The translations under genes and the position numbers were made by a program. Below the pieces are notes generated by a model, which was given only the letters and a program-made list of their open reading frames with translations, did no database searches and had not been told where the DNA came from. This document shows positions 28,739-37,840 of a stretch of 64,000 bases of DNA, piece by piece. Each line of letters opens with the position of its first letter. Positions within the stretch are counted from its first letter, which is position 1. The DNA comes from Draconibacterium mangrovi_A (GTDB lineage Bacteria > Bacteroidota > Bacteroidia > Bacteroidales > Prolixibacteraceae): assembly GCF_037646455.1 (NCBI RefSeq), contig NZ_JBBIXN010000001.1, positions 434,001-498,000 of the forward strand, in the 5' to 3' direction.

Positions 28739-29608
28739 ATGAGAAATATTATCTGCCTGTTAAATCTAATCTTATTACTAAGTAGTTGTACAAGTGTAGT
28801 TTTTATGGATAGAAAAGTTGCTCCAAAATTGATACTTGAAAAGCAGCCGGCAAATGTTGTTTTCAGAAATAATTTTAAGTATAAAAATAACTCCGAAATT
28901 AAAGAAAAACACGAAGAAGTCTATAAAACGGGCATCGACAATTTTGCCAAAACCCTGATGAGTTTTACTCAACCCGACGATACCATGGCGGTTTTTACAT
29001 ACGATACTACACTTGTTTTTAATGATACAGGAGCTTTGCATGGCAGATCAATAACAAAGGATGAAATTATTTCTTTTTGTGAGACTTTCGATGCGGATTT
29101 CCTGTTAAGTCTTGATAATTTGAAATTTCAGTTCGATTCGGAAGTAATAAGAGAAGAAGATGATGATGGAGCGGTGTCGAAAACAAAAGAGTTTTATCTT
29201 ATTTGTAATTACTACCTTACACTTTATGGTTTGGATGGCACAATAAAGGACCAAACGAGTATTGAAAAATCTAGTTATTACACTTCAAGACTCACATTGA
29301 GCGGATTAATTTCCATTAATCCCAATCTTGCAAAGACAACAAAAATTATAGAAAAGATGGCAGAAGAAGCCGCTAAAGAATACATTGGTATGTTTTATCC
29401 TTCTATCGAAAGAAATGTAATGCAGAAACTTTATGACGGAAAGGATTTTAAGGAAACAAATGCTCTTATCAAATCGGGACATTACAACGAAGCAATTGTA
29501 CTATTAAAAAACATGGAAATCACCTCAAAGCCAAAGCTCGCAGAAAAAGTAAATCATAATCTTAATGTCGCAATAGAAATAAAAAAGAACAATATTGCAT
29601 TGGATTAA
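28739..29608 (+). CDS. Lipoprotein of a Bacteroidota DUF6340-like type
   Basis: The start is put at ATG 28739, since an upstream TTG only adds three residues. The signal peptide ends with a lipobox (LLLSSC), giving a lipoprotein of about 275 residues. Repeated features are a VFRNNFKYKN segment, a DADFLLSLDNLKFQFDSE strand, and a C-terminal helical repeat (LIKSGHYNEAIVLLKNM) resembling one TPR. The overall pattern recalls DUF6340 proteins of Bacteroidota, but I hold this loosely. It sits alone between repeat copies E and F, followed by a decayed minus-strand fragment. Confidence 0.6.
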   Translation: MRNIICLLNLILLLSSCTSVVFMDRKVAPKLILEKQPANVVFRNNFKYKNNSEIKEKHEEVYKTGIDNFAKTLMSFTQPDDTMAVFTYDTTLVFNDTGALHGRSITKDEIISFCETFDADFLLSLDNLKFQFDSEVIREEDDDGAVSKTKEFYLICNYYLTLYGLDGTIKDQTSIEKSSYYTSRLTLSGLISINPNLAKTTKIIEKMAEEAAKEYIGMFYPSIERNVMQKLYDGKDFKETNALIKSGHYNEAIVLLKNMEITSKPKLAEKVNHNLNVAIEIKKNNIALD

Positions 29609-29609
29609 G

Positions 29610-29762
29610 CGTGGAGAAGAATAAAGTTACATCCATAATAAACTTTGGTTTACCTTTTGCATCAAAACCAGCACTTGTATAAGAATTGTATTCAGAACCA
29701 ATCCCTAACATAGTATTCACATCAACAGACAGTTTATTCTCAACATAACGATATCCATAACC
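29610..29762 (-). pseudogene. Decayed C-terminal fragment of an outer-membrane beta-barrel-like gene
   Basis: The minus strand reads about 50 codons of beta-barrel-like sequence, including GYGYRYVENKLSVDVNTM, GIGSEYNSYTSAGFDAKG and PKFIMDVTLFFSTL. Alternating polar and hydrophobic residues ending in an aromatic-rich strand are typical of an outer-membrane barrel terminus. A stop codon lies just upstream (complement of 29766-29768) and no start is present, so only the tail remains. It abuts the end of the lipoprotein gene. It could be debris from an earlier insertion or deletion in this segment. Confidence 0.45.
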
Positions 29763-30044
29763 TTTTCAAAAAATGAAACAAATAAATAGGGGAAAATCGC
29801 TTTTGTGTGAATAGAAGTACGCACAAACGCAATTTTAATTCAAGCAAACTTGTCTTCCTTAATAATAAGAGATTTCAGAAACTACTTATATTCTGGTTTT
29901 TCATACAATCCATGAAACCAGTTGATATAATTACATCTAAATTACATTACATGTAGATGAAACATAAAAGTATTGATATCAAATATATTGCAACAAAAGA
30001 CAATGAGAATTAATTATGCTGCAAGGATTTGGGGGTAGTTTATA
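29763..30044. other. Gene-free stretch inside the E-F segment
   Basis: This AT-rich DNA follows the decayed fragment. I see no coding pattern on either strand and no strong hairpin before repeat copy F. Confidence 0.45.
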
Positions 30045-30117
30045 CAAAAAAAAGAGGTCGAAAATGACCTCTTGTCCTGTGTGGCTCCCCTTACAGTTGG
30101 AAGTTGCAACCTAATTT
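30045..30117 (+). repeat. Dispersed cassette-boundary repeat, copy F (right end abuts a stop codon)
   Basis: The hairpin AAGAGGTC/GACCTCTT (30052-30073) is followed by TGTCCTGTGTGGCTCCCC, then TTACAGTTGGAAGTTGCAAC and CTAATTTT. It is almost identical to copy E in this part. The conserved sequence runs directly into the stop codon of the minus-strand toxin gene at 30118. Confidence 0.9.
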
Positions 30118-30459
30118 TTAGTTTTTATTAATAATTTCGAGAATTTGTGGATGTAATTCAGGTATCTTATTCTTCACCACATCCCAGACAATGGAATAGT
30201 TAATTCCCATGTAATCATGAATCAATCGATCGCGCATCCCTGCCATATTTTTCCATTGTATGGAATCCCATTTATATTTAAAATCTGCCGGAATCTTTTT
30301 AGTTGCTTCACCAATTATTTCAAGGCTTCTAACAACCGCACGTTTTAAAGTTTCATCGGATAAAAAATCATCTTTTGATAAATTCTCAGGAATGACAGTC
30401 AAAATAAAAGTTATTTCATCTCTGATATGTTTGAGATACTCCAATGGTTCTTTAGACAT
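30118..30459 (-). CDS. hepT: HepT-like toxin (DUF86 ribonuclease domain)
   Basis: This 113-residue HEPN protein carries the RX4HXY motif (RDRLIHDY), the RNase active site and AMPylation target of HepT toxins. The start at 30459 is preferred to an upstream ATG at 30471 because GAGG lies six bases before it. It overlaps the end of the antitoxin gene by eight bases, so the two are translationally coupled. HepT cleaves RNA; in characterised pairs the partner MntA-type nucleotidyltransferase adds AMP groups to the motif Tyr and silences it. This order, antitoxin first, is standard for type VII systems. The stop codon lies at the end of repeat copy F. Confidence 0.9.
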   Translation of the reverse strand: MSKEPLEYLKHIRDEITFILTVIPENLSKDDFLSDETLKRAVVRSLEIIGEATKKIPADFKYKWDSIQWKNMAGMRDRLIHDYMGINYSIVWDVVKNKIPELHPQILEIINKN

Positions 30460-30748
30460 ATTGAACCTCATTTAGAATTTTAGGACCGATGTACGGGCTT
30501 AAACCATTTTTTGTAACAACCTCAACCCTAATGTTTTTAAAAAGTTTTTCTAACAACTCATAAACTGCCATATAATTGTCAAAGGTTTCTTTATCAGGGT
30601 CGAAATCAATAAGAATATCAATATCGCTTTGTTCGGTTTGTTCATCTCGAACATATGAACCAAACAAACCAAGCTGGCTGATTCCTTTTGCCGAAAGGTC
30701 AGCTTTTTTAGATTTTAAAGCAGATAATATGTATTCCTTATTTGTCAT
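30452..30748 (-). CDS. mntA: MntA-like nucleotidyltransferase antitoxin
   Basis: This 98-residue minimal nucleotidyltransferase has the GS-X10-DXD signature (LFGSYVRDEQTEQSDIDILI), the metal and ATP-binding core needed to AMPylate its toxin. It leads the pair and overlaps the hepT gene by eight bases. The MntA/HepT pair acts as an addiction module and in some bacteria as a phage-responsive growth block. It is flanked by repeat copies F and G at about 0.8 kb spacing, making this the smallest cassette in the window. Confidence 0.9.
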   Translation of the reverse strand: MTNKEYILSALKSKKADLSAKGISQLGLFGSYVRDEQTEQSDIDILIDFDPDKETFDNYMAVYELLEKLFKNIRVEVVTKNGLSPYIGPKILNEVQYV

Positions 30749-30815
30749 TTCGATAACAAATATACGAATCTAATTAATACGTAATTTTGATTTTGTGGCG
30801 ATATGAAAAAAGAAA

Positions 30816-30920
30816 AGCGTTATATGAAAACTCATATAACGCTAATACTTTTATTCTTGTGCTCCCCTGACAGTCGGAAGTTGCTACCTAATTTTTGAAA
30901 GTTTGGTGTGAATTACTTCC
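30816..30920 (+). repeat. Dispersed cassette-boundary repeat, copy G
   Basis: A strong hairpin AGCGTTATATGA/TCATATAACGCT (30816-30843) is unrelated in sequence to the other stems. It is followed by TGCTCCCCTGACAGTCGGAA, GTTGCTACCTAATTTTTGAA and GTTTGGTGTGAATTACTTCC. As in copy E, no plus-strand gene reads into it. Different stems with the same architecture suggest the structure matters more than the stem sequence. Confidence 0.9.
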
Positions 30921-31092
30921 AAAGTGAATCAATTATTTGACTTTGATAAGCCAATCAAAGGGAATAAAGAGGGGAATAACACGTACCAACTAAAGGTTTT
31001 GCAACTTAATCACAGACATATTTCACACAACTAAATCAAAGATAGTACATTAAAACAAACTATTTCATAATCTGACTGTTATAGATGCTACA

Positions 31093-34000
31093 TTGACACA
31101 ATCTGACTCATACATTGTCGCTATCATTAACGAATGTAAATCATGCGGGTCATTCTATTCCCCAGAATCAATTGGTAAAATTCTGTTTTCAATCTTTTTC
31201 ATCTTAATCTTTCTTTCCTCAAATGCCCAATCCAATCAAAATAATTTCGAAAAAGTAATCATTGAAATTGATGGAGAAGAAGTTTTTGATATATATGAAA
31301 TTATACAGGATCACCAGGGGTATATGTGGATGAATACAAATTTGGGACTGATAAGGTACAATGGTTTGGAAAGCAAAAAATATGACCTTCGAAGGAAAGA
31401 TTCTTCTTCAGTCGGGAATGATTACATTGAATGTTTATATATTGACCATTGGGGCGATTTATGGATTGGCACCCATACCGGCCTAAAAAAATACAATCCG
31501 GATTGTGATTGTGTATATCAATATCCTTCTAAAATTGATAATATTAATCTGACTGAGATTCGGTCGATTACAGAAGATAACAACAAAAACATTTGGATTG
31601 GTACATATAACGGTGGATTATATAGATATGAAAAAGAAAGTGACAGCTTTACAGGATTTCTAAATAACCCTTCTGATTCAATAAATGTTATCAATAACAG
31701 GATTGAGCATTTATTAGTTGATCGAAATAATAATCTGTGGATCGGCACAAACTCTACTGTTTCAGGCCAAGCCTCAGGATTAGTTCGATACAATATTCGC
31801 ACAGGGAAGGTAAAACGATTTTCACACAATCCCTCAAATCCAAATAGTTTGTTAGATAACCGGATATGTGCACTTTATGAAGATCAGAACGGTCAGTTAT
31901 TAATTGGCAGCTACAAATGCGGATTTCATATCTACGATACCAAAAATGAATCGATCCGCAGAATGAGCTTTGATCCTGACAAACCTGATCAGTTGCATGC
32001 GCCCTATACCGAAGAAAAGGTATTTGGTGGTGCTCCTTACGTACAACTCCTACATCAGGACCAAAATGGAGCTTATTGGATCGGTAGTACTGGAAAGGGA
32101 ATCAATTATTTTGATGCTGCCACCAGAACAGTTAAAAACTACACCTTTAACCTGGTTAATCCTCAACTTTTATCGTCCATATATGAAGATCGGCAGGGTA
32201 ATCTATGGATTGGAGCATTTATGGGTGGTGGTCTTTTCAAAACCGATCTTTTTGAACGCAAGTATAATTTGAATACCAGTTTTACGAATGTGGAAGTTGC
32301 CTACGAATCATCTATAAATCCGGGAATTTTATGGGTTTCGACTCAAGAATCCGGACTTAGTAGAATGGATATAAAAACCGGCGAAATCAAAAACTATCTG
32401 CATGATAAGTTAAACAATAGAAGTTTAGGACACAACTGGGTGCGTTCAGCCTATCAGGAAAATAAACAAACACTTTGGTTAGGTCTTGGCAATGGTGGTC
32501 CATACGGAGAGCAGGCAGGAGATGGTGGCGTAGACCGGATGAATTTGGCAACAGGAAAATTTACTCATTTTAAATTAACCCGAAACGATGATGGAGTGGA
32601 TGATTTTAGTTACACACCTTATAGTATTGTTGAAGACAGGGAAGGCTATTTGTGGTTAGGCACCGGTCCGGGAGGTATATTTCGGTCGAACCGGGATAAG
32701 ACAGAATTTACTCCTGTTAAAGTGGGTGAAACAGACAATTCTTCAAGGGATATTTTCCAAAATATAGTTCGAATTGATTCAAATGGAGAAATCTGGGCAT
32801 CGGACTTTGCCAGAGAGGGAACGCTATATTTATATAACCGGGAGGAAGAAAAGTTTAGCTCCTATCTTAAAGGCTTCAAAATGTATAACCTGTTAATTGA
32901 TAAAAAAGGTTGGTTACTGATTAGTACCTGGGAAAAAGGTCTGATACATTTAAATCCTGTCGATCGTACTATTGTTCAATACACCAAAAAGGATGGACTG
33001 CCAAGCAATGATGTTGTAGATATTGTGGAAGATGGTGAAAGCAATTATTGGATTGGAACTCGCATGGGACCTGCTAAATTTAATGCTGAAACCGGTAAAA
33101 TATCTTCTATTGGACTACCATTAATCCGTTACAACAGAGGAATTTTAAAGGCCAGTGATCATCAAATTTATTTGAGTGCCAATAATGGATTAGTTTCGTT
33201 TTATCCAGATCAGGTTACAGGAAATCCTTATCCTCCGCAGGTAAATATTTGTGAATTATTGATTTCGGAAGAGAATTATTTAACCAACAATAAAAATTCG
33301 GATGAATTAATCTTAACGCATAAGCAGAACGACATTGCATTTAAATATACAGCACTACATTACAGCAATCCGGGGAAAAACAGCTATCAATACAAGCTCG
33401 ATCCCATAGATGACAAATGGATAAATGCCGGGAATGAACGAATGGTTCGGTTCGCCAATTTATCGCCCGGCACTTATAATTTCCAGGTAAAAGCTGCCAA
33501 CAGCGATGGGGTGTGGAGCGATAAAACAGAGTCTGTGCAATTCACGATTAAGCCTGCCTGGTGGAGAACCTGGCTGGCATACATTATTTATCTGGTCCTT
33601 GCCATCGCTTTTGCCGATCGATTCTACCGTTTTCAACTTTCGAGAAGATTAGCCTTTGCCGAGAGTAAGCGATTAAAGGAAATTAACCAGGTAAAAAATA
33701 CTTTATATACCAATATAACACACGAGTTTCGAACTCCGCTTACAGTTATTAACGGAATGACAGATTCCATAAAAACAGATCTGGAAAACAAACAGTTTGC
33801 CGATACCGAAAAATCATTGCAAATGATTAAACGGAATAGTAAAGGACTGTTGCAACTGGTAAACGAAATGCTGGATTTGGCAAAAATAGAAAGCGGAAAT
33901 ATGAAATTGGCATTGGTGCAAACCGATGTGGTTCCCTTTGTAAAATACATGAGCGAGAGTTTTCATTCGCTGGCACAGAAGAAGCAGATTAACCTAACCG

Positions 34001-35232
34001 TTTATTCCGAGGTTGACGAATTAATAATGGATTTCGATTCAAAGAAATTATCTGCTGTCATTTCCAACCTGCTGTCGAATGCCATTAAATTTACTCCACC
34101 CGAAGGGAAAATAATTGTTCACCTTAACCAAATTACAAAAGGTAAAAACGAATTCTTCTGTCTGAAAATTAAAGACAATGGACCTGGAATTCCAAAAGAA
34201 GAGATTGACCATATTTTTAATCGCTTTTATCAGGTCGGTAATTCATCGGCTCGAGACGAACAGGGAACCGGTATTGGATTGGCGCTGAGTAAAGAATTTG
34301 TGGAGTTGATGGGTGGGAGCATTCGTGTTGAAAGTGACGTAGAAAAGGGGTGTACGTTTATTATTGAAATTCCTGTCAGCAATAAAGCTGAGAAAGTAAA
34401 AGAAAACAAGGTAGAATTAGCAGATAAAATTATCAGTTCTTCTTATGAACCGGCAATTGTAGAGCAAACAAAAACAGATACGAATTTACCCCTTGTGCTT
34501 ATTATTGAAGACAACGAAGATGTTGCTTATTATTTACAAAAAAGTCTGATCGGGAAATACGAAACCATTCATGCTAAAAACGGGATTGAGGGAATTGAGA
34601 TGGCAACCAGTAAAATCCCGGATATTATTATCAGCGATGTAATGATGCCTGGGAAAGATGGCTTCGAGGTATGTGCAACCTTAAAATCGGATGAACTAAC
34701 CGATCATATTCCTATTATTCTGCTTACTGCCAAAGCTGCTATTAAAGACCGCCTTGCCGGACTATCGCATGGTGCCGACGCCTACCTGGCAAAACCATTT
34801 ATTGCGGTTGAGCTATTTACCCGTCTTGATCAATTGATTTTATCGCGAAAAAAATTGCGACACAAATTTGAAAACACGGGTTTTGGCAACATCTTAAATA
34901 AACGGGTGGAAAATCCGGAAACAAAATTCCTTCAGAAAGTGATTAAGATTGTTCACGCGAACATCAGTAATCATTCGTTCGGAGCTGCGCAACTTGCCCA
35001 TGAATTGAGTTTAAGCGAATCGCAAATTTATAGAAAGTTAAAAGCAATTTCCGGGAAATCTACGGCAGTATTTATTCGGTCCATTCGTTTACAAAAAGGA
35101 AAAGAGCTGATTCAAACTACTGATGATACCATCTCCGAAATAGCGTACGAAGTTGGTTTTAACGATCCGGCCTGGTTTAGCCGTGCATTTAAAGAGGAAT
35201 TTGGATTTGCCCCGAGCGCAATGTCCAAATAA
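31093..35232 (+). CDS. Hybrid two-component system protein (propeller, histidine kinase, receiver, AraC HTH)
   Basis: This 1379-residue one-protein signalling system has a signal segment (KILFSIFFILIFLSSNAQ), fourteen-blade-type periplasmic repeats (many LWIGT motifs, about residues 55-720), a Y_Y_Y domain (about 755-815) and a membrane helix near 830. The kinase has its phospho-His in THEFRTPL (near 877), N box SNLLSNAIKFT and G boxes. The receiver phospho-Asp is in ISDVMMPGKDG (near 1182). A C-terminal AraC domain ends the protein. Such proteins sense glycan breakdown products and switch on utilisation genes. No ATG is in frame before the signal segment, so the TTG at 31093 is provisional. 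No SusC/D pair is adjacent. Confidence 0.93.
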   Translation: MTQSDSYIVAIINECKSCGSFYSPESIGKILFSIFFILIFLSSNAQSNQNNFEKVIIEIDGEEVFDIYEIIQDHQGYMWMNTNLGLIRYNGLESKKYDLRRKDSSSVGNDYIECLYIDHWGDLWIGTHTGLKKYNPDCDCVYQYPSKIDNINLTEIRSITEDNNKNIWIGTYNGGLYRYEKESDSFTGFLNNPSDSINVINNRIEHLLVDRNNNLWIGTNSTVSGQASGLVRYNIRTGKVKRFSHNPSNPNSLLDNRICALYEDQNGQLLIGSYKCGFHIYDTKNESIRRMSFDPDKPDQLHAPYTEEKVFGGAPYVQLLHQDQNGAYWIGSTGKGINYFDAATRTVKNYTFNLVNPQLLSSIYEDRQGNLWIGAFMGGGLFKTDLFERKYNLNTSFTNVEVAYESSINPGILWVSTQESGLSRMDIKTGEIKNYLHDKLNNRSLGHNWVRSAYQENKQTLWLGLGNGGPYGEQAGDGGVDRMNLATGKFTHFKLTRNDDGVDDFSYTPYSIVEDREGYLWLGTGPGGIFRSNRDKTEFTPVKVGETDNSSRDIFQNIVRIDSNGEIWASDFAREGTLYLYNREEEKFSSYLKGFKMYNLLIDKKGWLLISTWEKGLIHLNPVDRTIVQYTKKDGLPSNDVVDIVEDGESNYWIGTRMGPAKFNAETGKISSIGLPLIRYNRGILKASDHQIYLSANNGLVSFYPDQVTGNPYPPQVNICELLISEENYLTNNKNSDELILTHKQNDIAFKYTALHYSNPGKNSYQYKLDPIDDKWINAGNERMVRFANLSPGTYNFQVKAANSDGVWSDKTESVQFTIKPAWWRTWLAYIIYLVLAIAFADRFYRFQLSRRLAFAESKRLKEINQVKNTLYTNITHEFRTPLTVINGMTDSIKTDLENKQFADTEKSLQMIKRNSKGLLQLVNEMLDLAKIESGNMKLALVQTDVVPFVKYMSESFHSLAQKKQINLTVYSEVDELIMDFDSKKLSAVISNLLSNAIKFTPPEGKIIVHLNQITKGKNEFFCLKIKDNGPGIPKEEIDHIFNRFYQVGNSSARDEQGTGIGLALSKEFVELMGGSIRVESDVEKGCTFIIEIPVSNKAEKVKENKVELADKIISSSYEPAIVEQTKTDTNLPLVLIIEDNEDVAYYLQKSLIGKYETIHAKNGIEGIEMATSKIPDIIISDVMMPGKDGFEVCATLKSDELTDHIPIILLTAKAAIKDRLAGLSHGADAYLAKPFIAVELFTRLDQLILSRKKLRHKFENTGFGNILNKRVENPETKFLQKVIKIVHANISNHSFGAAQLAHELSLSESQIYRKLKAISGKSTAVFIRSIRLQKGKELIQTTDDTISEIAYEVGFNDPAWFSRAFKEEFGFAPSAMSK

Positions 35233-35432
35233 CTGACAACCTGACAAATACAGCACTCCCCCATGCTTGTCATGCAAAAATACTACAAGCTTTTTTAACT
35301 TTTAAGACATACTCCAAAGCTTTGAAAATATAGTACATGTTGTGCTAAAGCCATTGTCGTAATCTTGCAATGGTAAGGTATTCAATCAAATCGCAATTCG
35401 AATACAAATGTTAAACATTAAAGATTATAATT

Positions 35433-36035
35433 ATGAAAACAAAACATGTATTATTAGCAGCAGTTCTTGCATCTTCTATTCTTTTTTCCGGGTGTTCAGA
35501 AGATGATGACAATGTACAGGAATCAGGAATGACTTCTCAGGAAGCACTATTAACCAAGAGTGCATCTTCATCCTCCAATTCAGCCGTAATTAGCAATGAA
35601 TATCAGCAAGCGCAGCAAGAGGTGTTAGAAACTTTTAGTGCCATTGCTCAAAGTATAACAGACGGAGCAGGGAAAGGATATGATAGTGAATATATGGACC
35701 AACTTATCTCATTTCATGCCTACGGTCCCAAGTTTGTTGAATTCAATGGAGGAGAAACTTTTGACAGTGCGGGCAATGAACACAATGAACGTCAGTTGTT
35801 TGGGGAAGATTTAGAAGAAGATGGAGTTATACAATTTGCGGCTAAAGAGGGAACTTTGAAAGTTGCGGTATATTATGGGAATGTAGCAAATTTAACCTTT
35901 GTCTCAGATTTTGTCCTGAAGCATAAGGAATATGGAGAAATTACAATCAATAATCTAATTACTTTATTATTTGTAAAAACCAATGGTCAATGGAAATTGG
36001 TTCACGAGCACCATTCACCAATAAAAGAAGGATAA
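35433..36035 (+). CDS. Lipoprotein with NTF2/SnoaL-like domain
   Basis: The 200-residue product has a lipobox (ILFSGC) after a signal peptide. After a Ser-rich linker, residues of about 65-198 resemble a SnoaL/DUF4440-type cone fold: QEVLETFSAIAQSI at the start, YMDQLISFHAYGPKFVEFN, and the terminal FVKTNGQWKLVHEHHSP, a typical last strand with histidines. It may bind or transform a small molecule, but no catalytic set is certain. It lies 200 bases after the hybrid two-component gene and leads a run of three small genes (NTF2-like, cupin, VOC). Confidence 0.75.
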   Translation: MKTKHVLLAAVLASSILFSGCSEDDDNVQESGMTSQEALLTKSASSSSNSAVISNEYQQAQQEVLETFSAIAQSITDGAGKGYDSEYMDQLISFHAYGPKFVEFNGGETFDSAGNEHNERQLFGEDLEEDGVIQFAAKEGTLKVAVYYGNVANLTFVSDFVLKHKEYGEITINNLITLLFVKTNGQWKLVHEHHSPIKEG

Positions 36036-36140
36036 GTAATGTTCCCCGGAACGCGGTAGTAGTATAATAGCGATTGATATAATTCAATCGCTAATTTCAA
36101 AATCACAACAAACAATTCATCAATTAAAAACAAATACATT

Positions 36141-36518
36141 ATGAAACTTAATAAAGAAAAAATGAACGTGGTAATGGAAGGCCCAAATACCAAAATGTGC
36201 ACACTGGAAGGTCTTGGCGGGATGACAGCTGGTTTTAATGTAATGCCGAAAGGAACCGATTTTACACCTTTGTTAGAGGGACTAAATCACGATAGCTGTC
36301 ACTGTCCGCACTGGGGATATGTTCTGGAAGGAGCTATGAAAGTGATTTACGACGATGGAAATGAAGAGGTAATCAGTACCGGTGACGTTTATTATTTACC
36401 TGCAGGACATACGGCCATTGTGCAGGATGATATTAAACTCGTTGATTTTAATCCGGCGCACGAATTTAAAGAAGTGATGGATCATGTTGGCAAAAAGATG
36501 GCTGAAATGGGAGGCTAA
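36141..36518 (+). CDS. Cupin-domain protein
   Basis: This 125-residue single-domain cupin shows the two motifs: CHCPHWGYVLEGAMKVIYDD with metal-type histidines and a conserved Gly-rich turn, and ISTGDVYYLPAGHTAIVQDD with the second histidine. It is cytoplasmic. Single cupins are often oxygenases, isomerases or sensors of small molecules. It lies 105 bases after the NTF2-like lipoprotein gene and 44 bases before the VOC gene, suggesting one transcript. Confidence 0.8.
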   Translation: MKLNKEKMNVVMEGPNTKMCTLEGLGGMTAGFNVMPKGTDFTPLLEGLNHDSCHCPHWGYVLEGAMKVIYDDGNEEVISTGDVYYLPAGHTAIVQDDIKLVDFNPAHEFKEVMDHVGKKMAEMGG

Positions 36519-36562
36519 TGACAATAAGGGATCAGAGTTATTAACTCATTCAATTAAGAAGT

Positions 36563-37013
36563 ATGAAAAATCTGGTGTTCATCATAGCATTATTTCTTAG
36601 CCCGGTCTTTTCTATCGCTCAATCCTTTAGCATGGAGATGGACCACATAAGTATTGTTGTTCAGGATGTTGAGAAAAGTGAAGAATTTTATAAAAACATT
36701 CTGCATCTCAGGGAAGTACCAACACCCTGGGGAGAGAATACCCCCCCTGCCCGCAGTTTTTTTTGATCTTGGCAATAAGATGGAACTCCACGTCACTGAA
36801 TACAATACCGAAATAAAACTACATAAGTTTATCCACTTCGCTTTTACCGTAAATGATTTTGATGGTTACCTGGAATTCTTACGTGAAAAAGGTATTGAAT
36901 ACGGAGAGTTCTCAGGGAAAAACATGAAATTTCAAACAAGAATTGACGGAGTCCGACAAATCTATTTTCAGGATCCTGACGGCTATTGGATTGAAGTTAA
37001 TGACCATCAGTAG
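36563..37013 (+). pseudogene. Exported VOC/glyoxalase-fold protein, frameshifted
   Basis: The N-terminal frame (36563-36766) has a signal peptide (LVFIIALFLSPVFSIAQ) and the VOC opening MDHISIVVQDVEKSEEFYKN. The second half (from about 36766 in another frame) has FDLGNKMELHVTEYN, HFAFTVNDFDGYLEFL and the typical end FQDPDGYWIEVND. The join is at the run of eight T after CCGCAG near 36756-36764; seven would give RSFFDLGNK and one continuous protein of about 150 residues. A sequencing error, a true mutation or slippage are all possible. Being exported is unusual for this family. Confidence 0.8.
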
Positions 37014-37071
37014 ATAAAAAATTTTCAAGGAACTCACCCCGGATACATGAGTTTCATCTCAAAAATTGAAT

Positions 37072-37170
37072 AAAAAAAGAGGTCATTTTTGACCTCTTTT
37101 TATTTCAGCTCCCCTAACAGTTGGAAGTTGCAACCTAATTTGTAAAAGTTTGGTGTGAATTACCACCTGA
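37072..37170 (+). repeat. Dispersed cassette-boundary repeat, copy H
   Basis: The stem AAAAAGAGGTC/GACCTCTTTTT (37074-37101) is followed by AGCTCCCCTAACAGTTGGAA, GTTGCAACCTAATTTGTAAA and GTTTGGTGTGAATTACCACC. This is one of the most complete right halves. Its hairpin follows the VOC gene. Confidence 0.92.
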
Positions 37171-37311
37171 CTTAACCAATTTATATTGTCAATTGTTGAG
37201 AACCCAAATCTGTTTAATTAAAAGGAATAGCTTACATTAGCTATATCTCTAAAATGATGAGAATGGATTTCAGACCGTAGAATAATTCTCAATCACAAAT
37301 TAAGAATTAAA

Positions 37312-37359
37312 ATAAACGAAATATTCGAAACATTTTTTCGTTTGTTTCGTTTATATTTG
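37312..37359 (+). promoter_or_regulatory. Promoter and palindromic operator of the PIN toxin-antitoxin pair
   Basis: ATAAACGAAA (37312-37321) is a perfect inverted repeat of TTTCGTTTAT (37345-37354). The second arm overlaps TATATTTG (37352-37359), which fits the Bacteroidota -7 element TAnnTTTG. Inner TTCGAAAC and GTTTCG sequences strengthen the symmetry. The start codon follows at 37385. The likely ligand is the HTH antitoxin encoded first, giving the usual autorepression. This is inferred from position and symmetry. Confidence 0.65.
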
Positions 37360-37384
37360 TGCAATCAATTTAAAATTAATAGCT

Positions 37385-37840
37385 ATGGAATTCATTGAAG
37401 ATATAAAAAGACCATCAAAACAAGAGCAGAAAACTGCTATGGAATCTTATGATGCTTTGGTTTCAATGTTGAAAGAATTAGATACAGAAAATCCAGAGAT
37501 TGAAATTGAAGAAACTTCTGAGAAAATAAGGATACCATTAAATGCTTTAAAACTTTTAGCAAAAATTCTTGAAGAAACAAGCAAGGGCAGACCTGTTTCC
37601 ATTGTACCAATTGCAACTGAGATGACAACCCAAGCTGCAGCAGAACTTTTAGGATGCTCCAGACCTCATTTGATTAAATTATTAGAAAAAGGTGAAATTC
37701 AATTTACTAAGGTAGGTAAACACAGAAGAATTAGATATGAGGATATCATCAAATATAAAAAGGAAATGAAAGCCAGACAGAAGCAATTACTGATTGATAT
37801 AATGAAGTCTGACGAAGAATCAGGATTATATGATACATAG
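37385..37840 (+). CDS. Excisionase-type HTH antitoxin
   Basis: The 151-residue protein has a helical N-terminal half (about 1-75) and an excisionase-like helix-turn-helix (HTH_17) at about 80-125: MTTQAAAELLGCSRPHLIKL, then GEIQFTKVGKHRRIRYEDI. This is the DNA-binding fold of MerR/Xis-type small proteins. It overlaps the PIN gene by 11 bases, so it is very probably the antitoxin and autoregulator. The N-terminal part may bind the toxin. The pair sits alone between repeat copies H and I. Confidence 0.85.
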   Translation: MEFIEDIKRPSKQEQKTAMESYDALVSMLKELDTENPEIEIEETSEKIRIPLNALKLLAKILEETSKGRPVSIVPIATEMTTQAAAELLGCSRPHLIKLLEKGEIQFTKVGKHRRIRYEDIIKYKKEMKARQKQLLIDIMKSDEESGLYDT

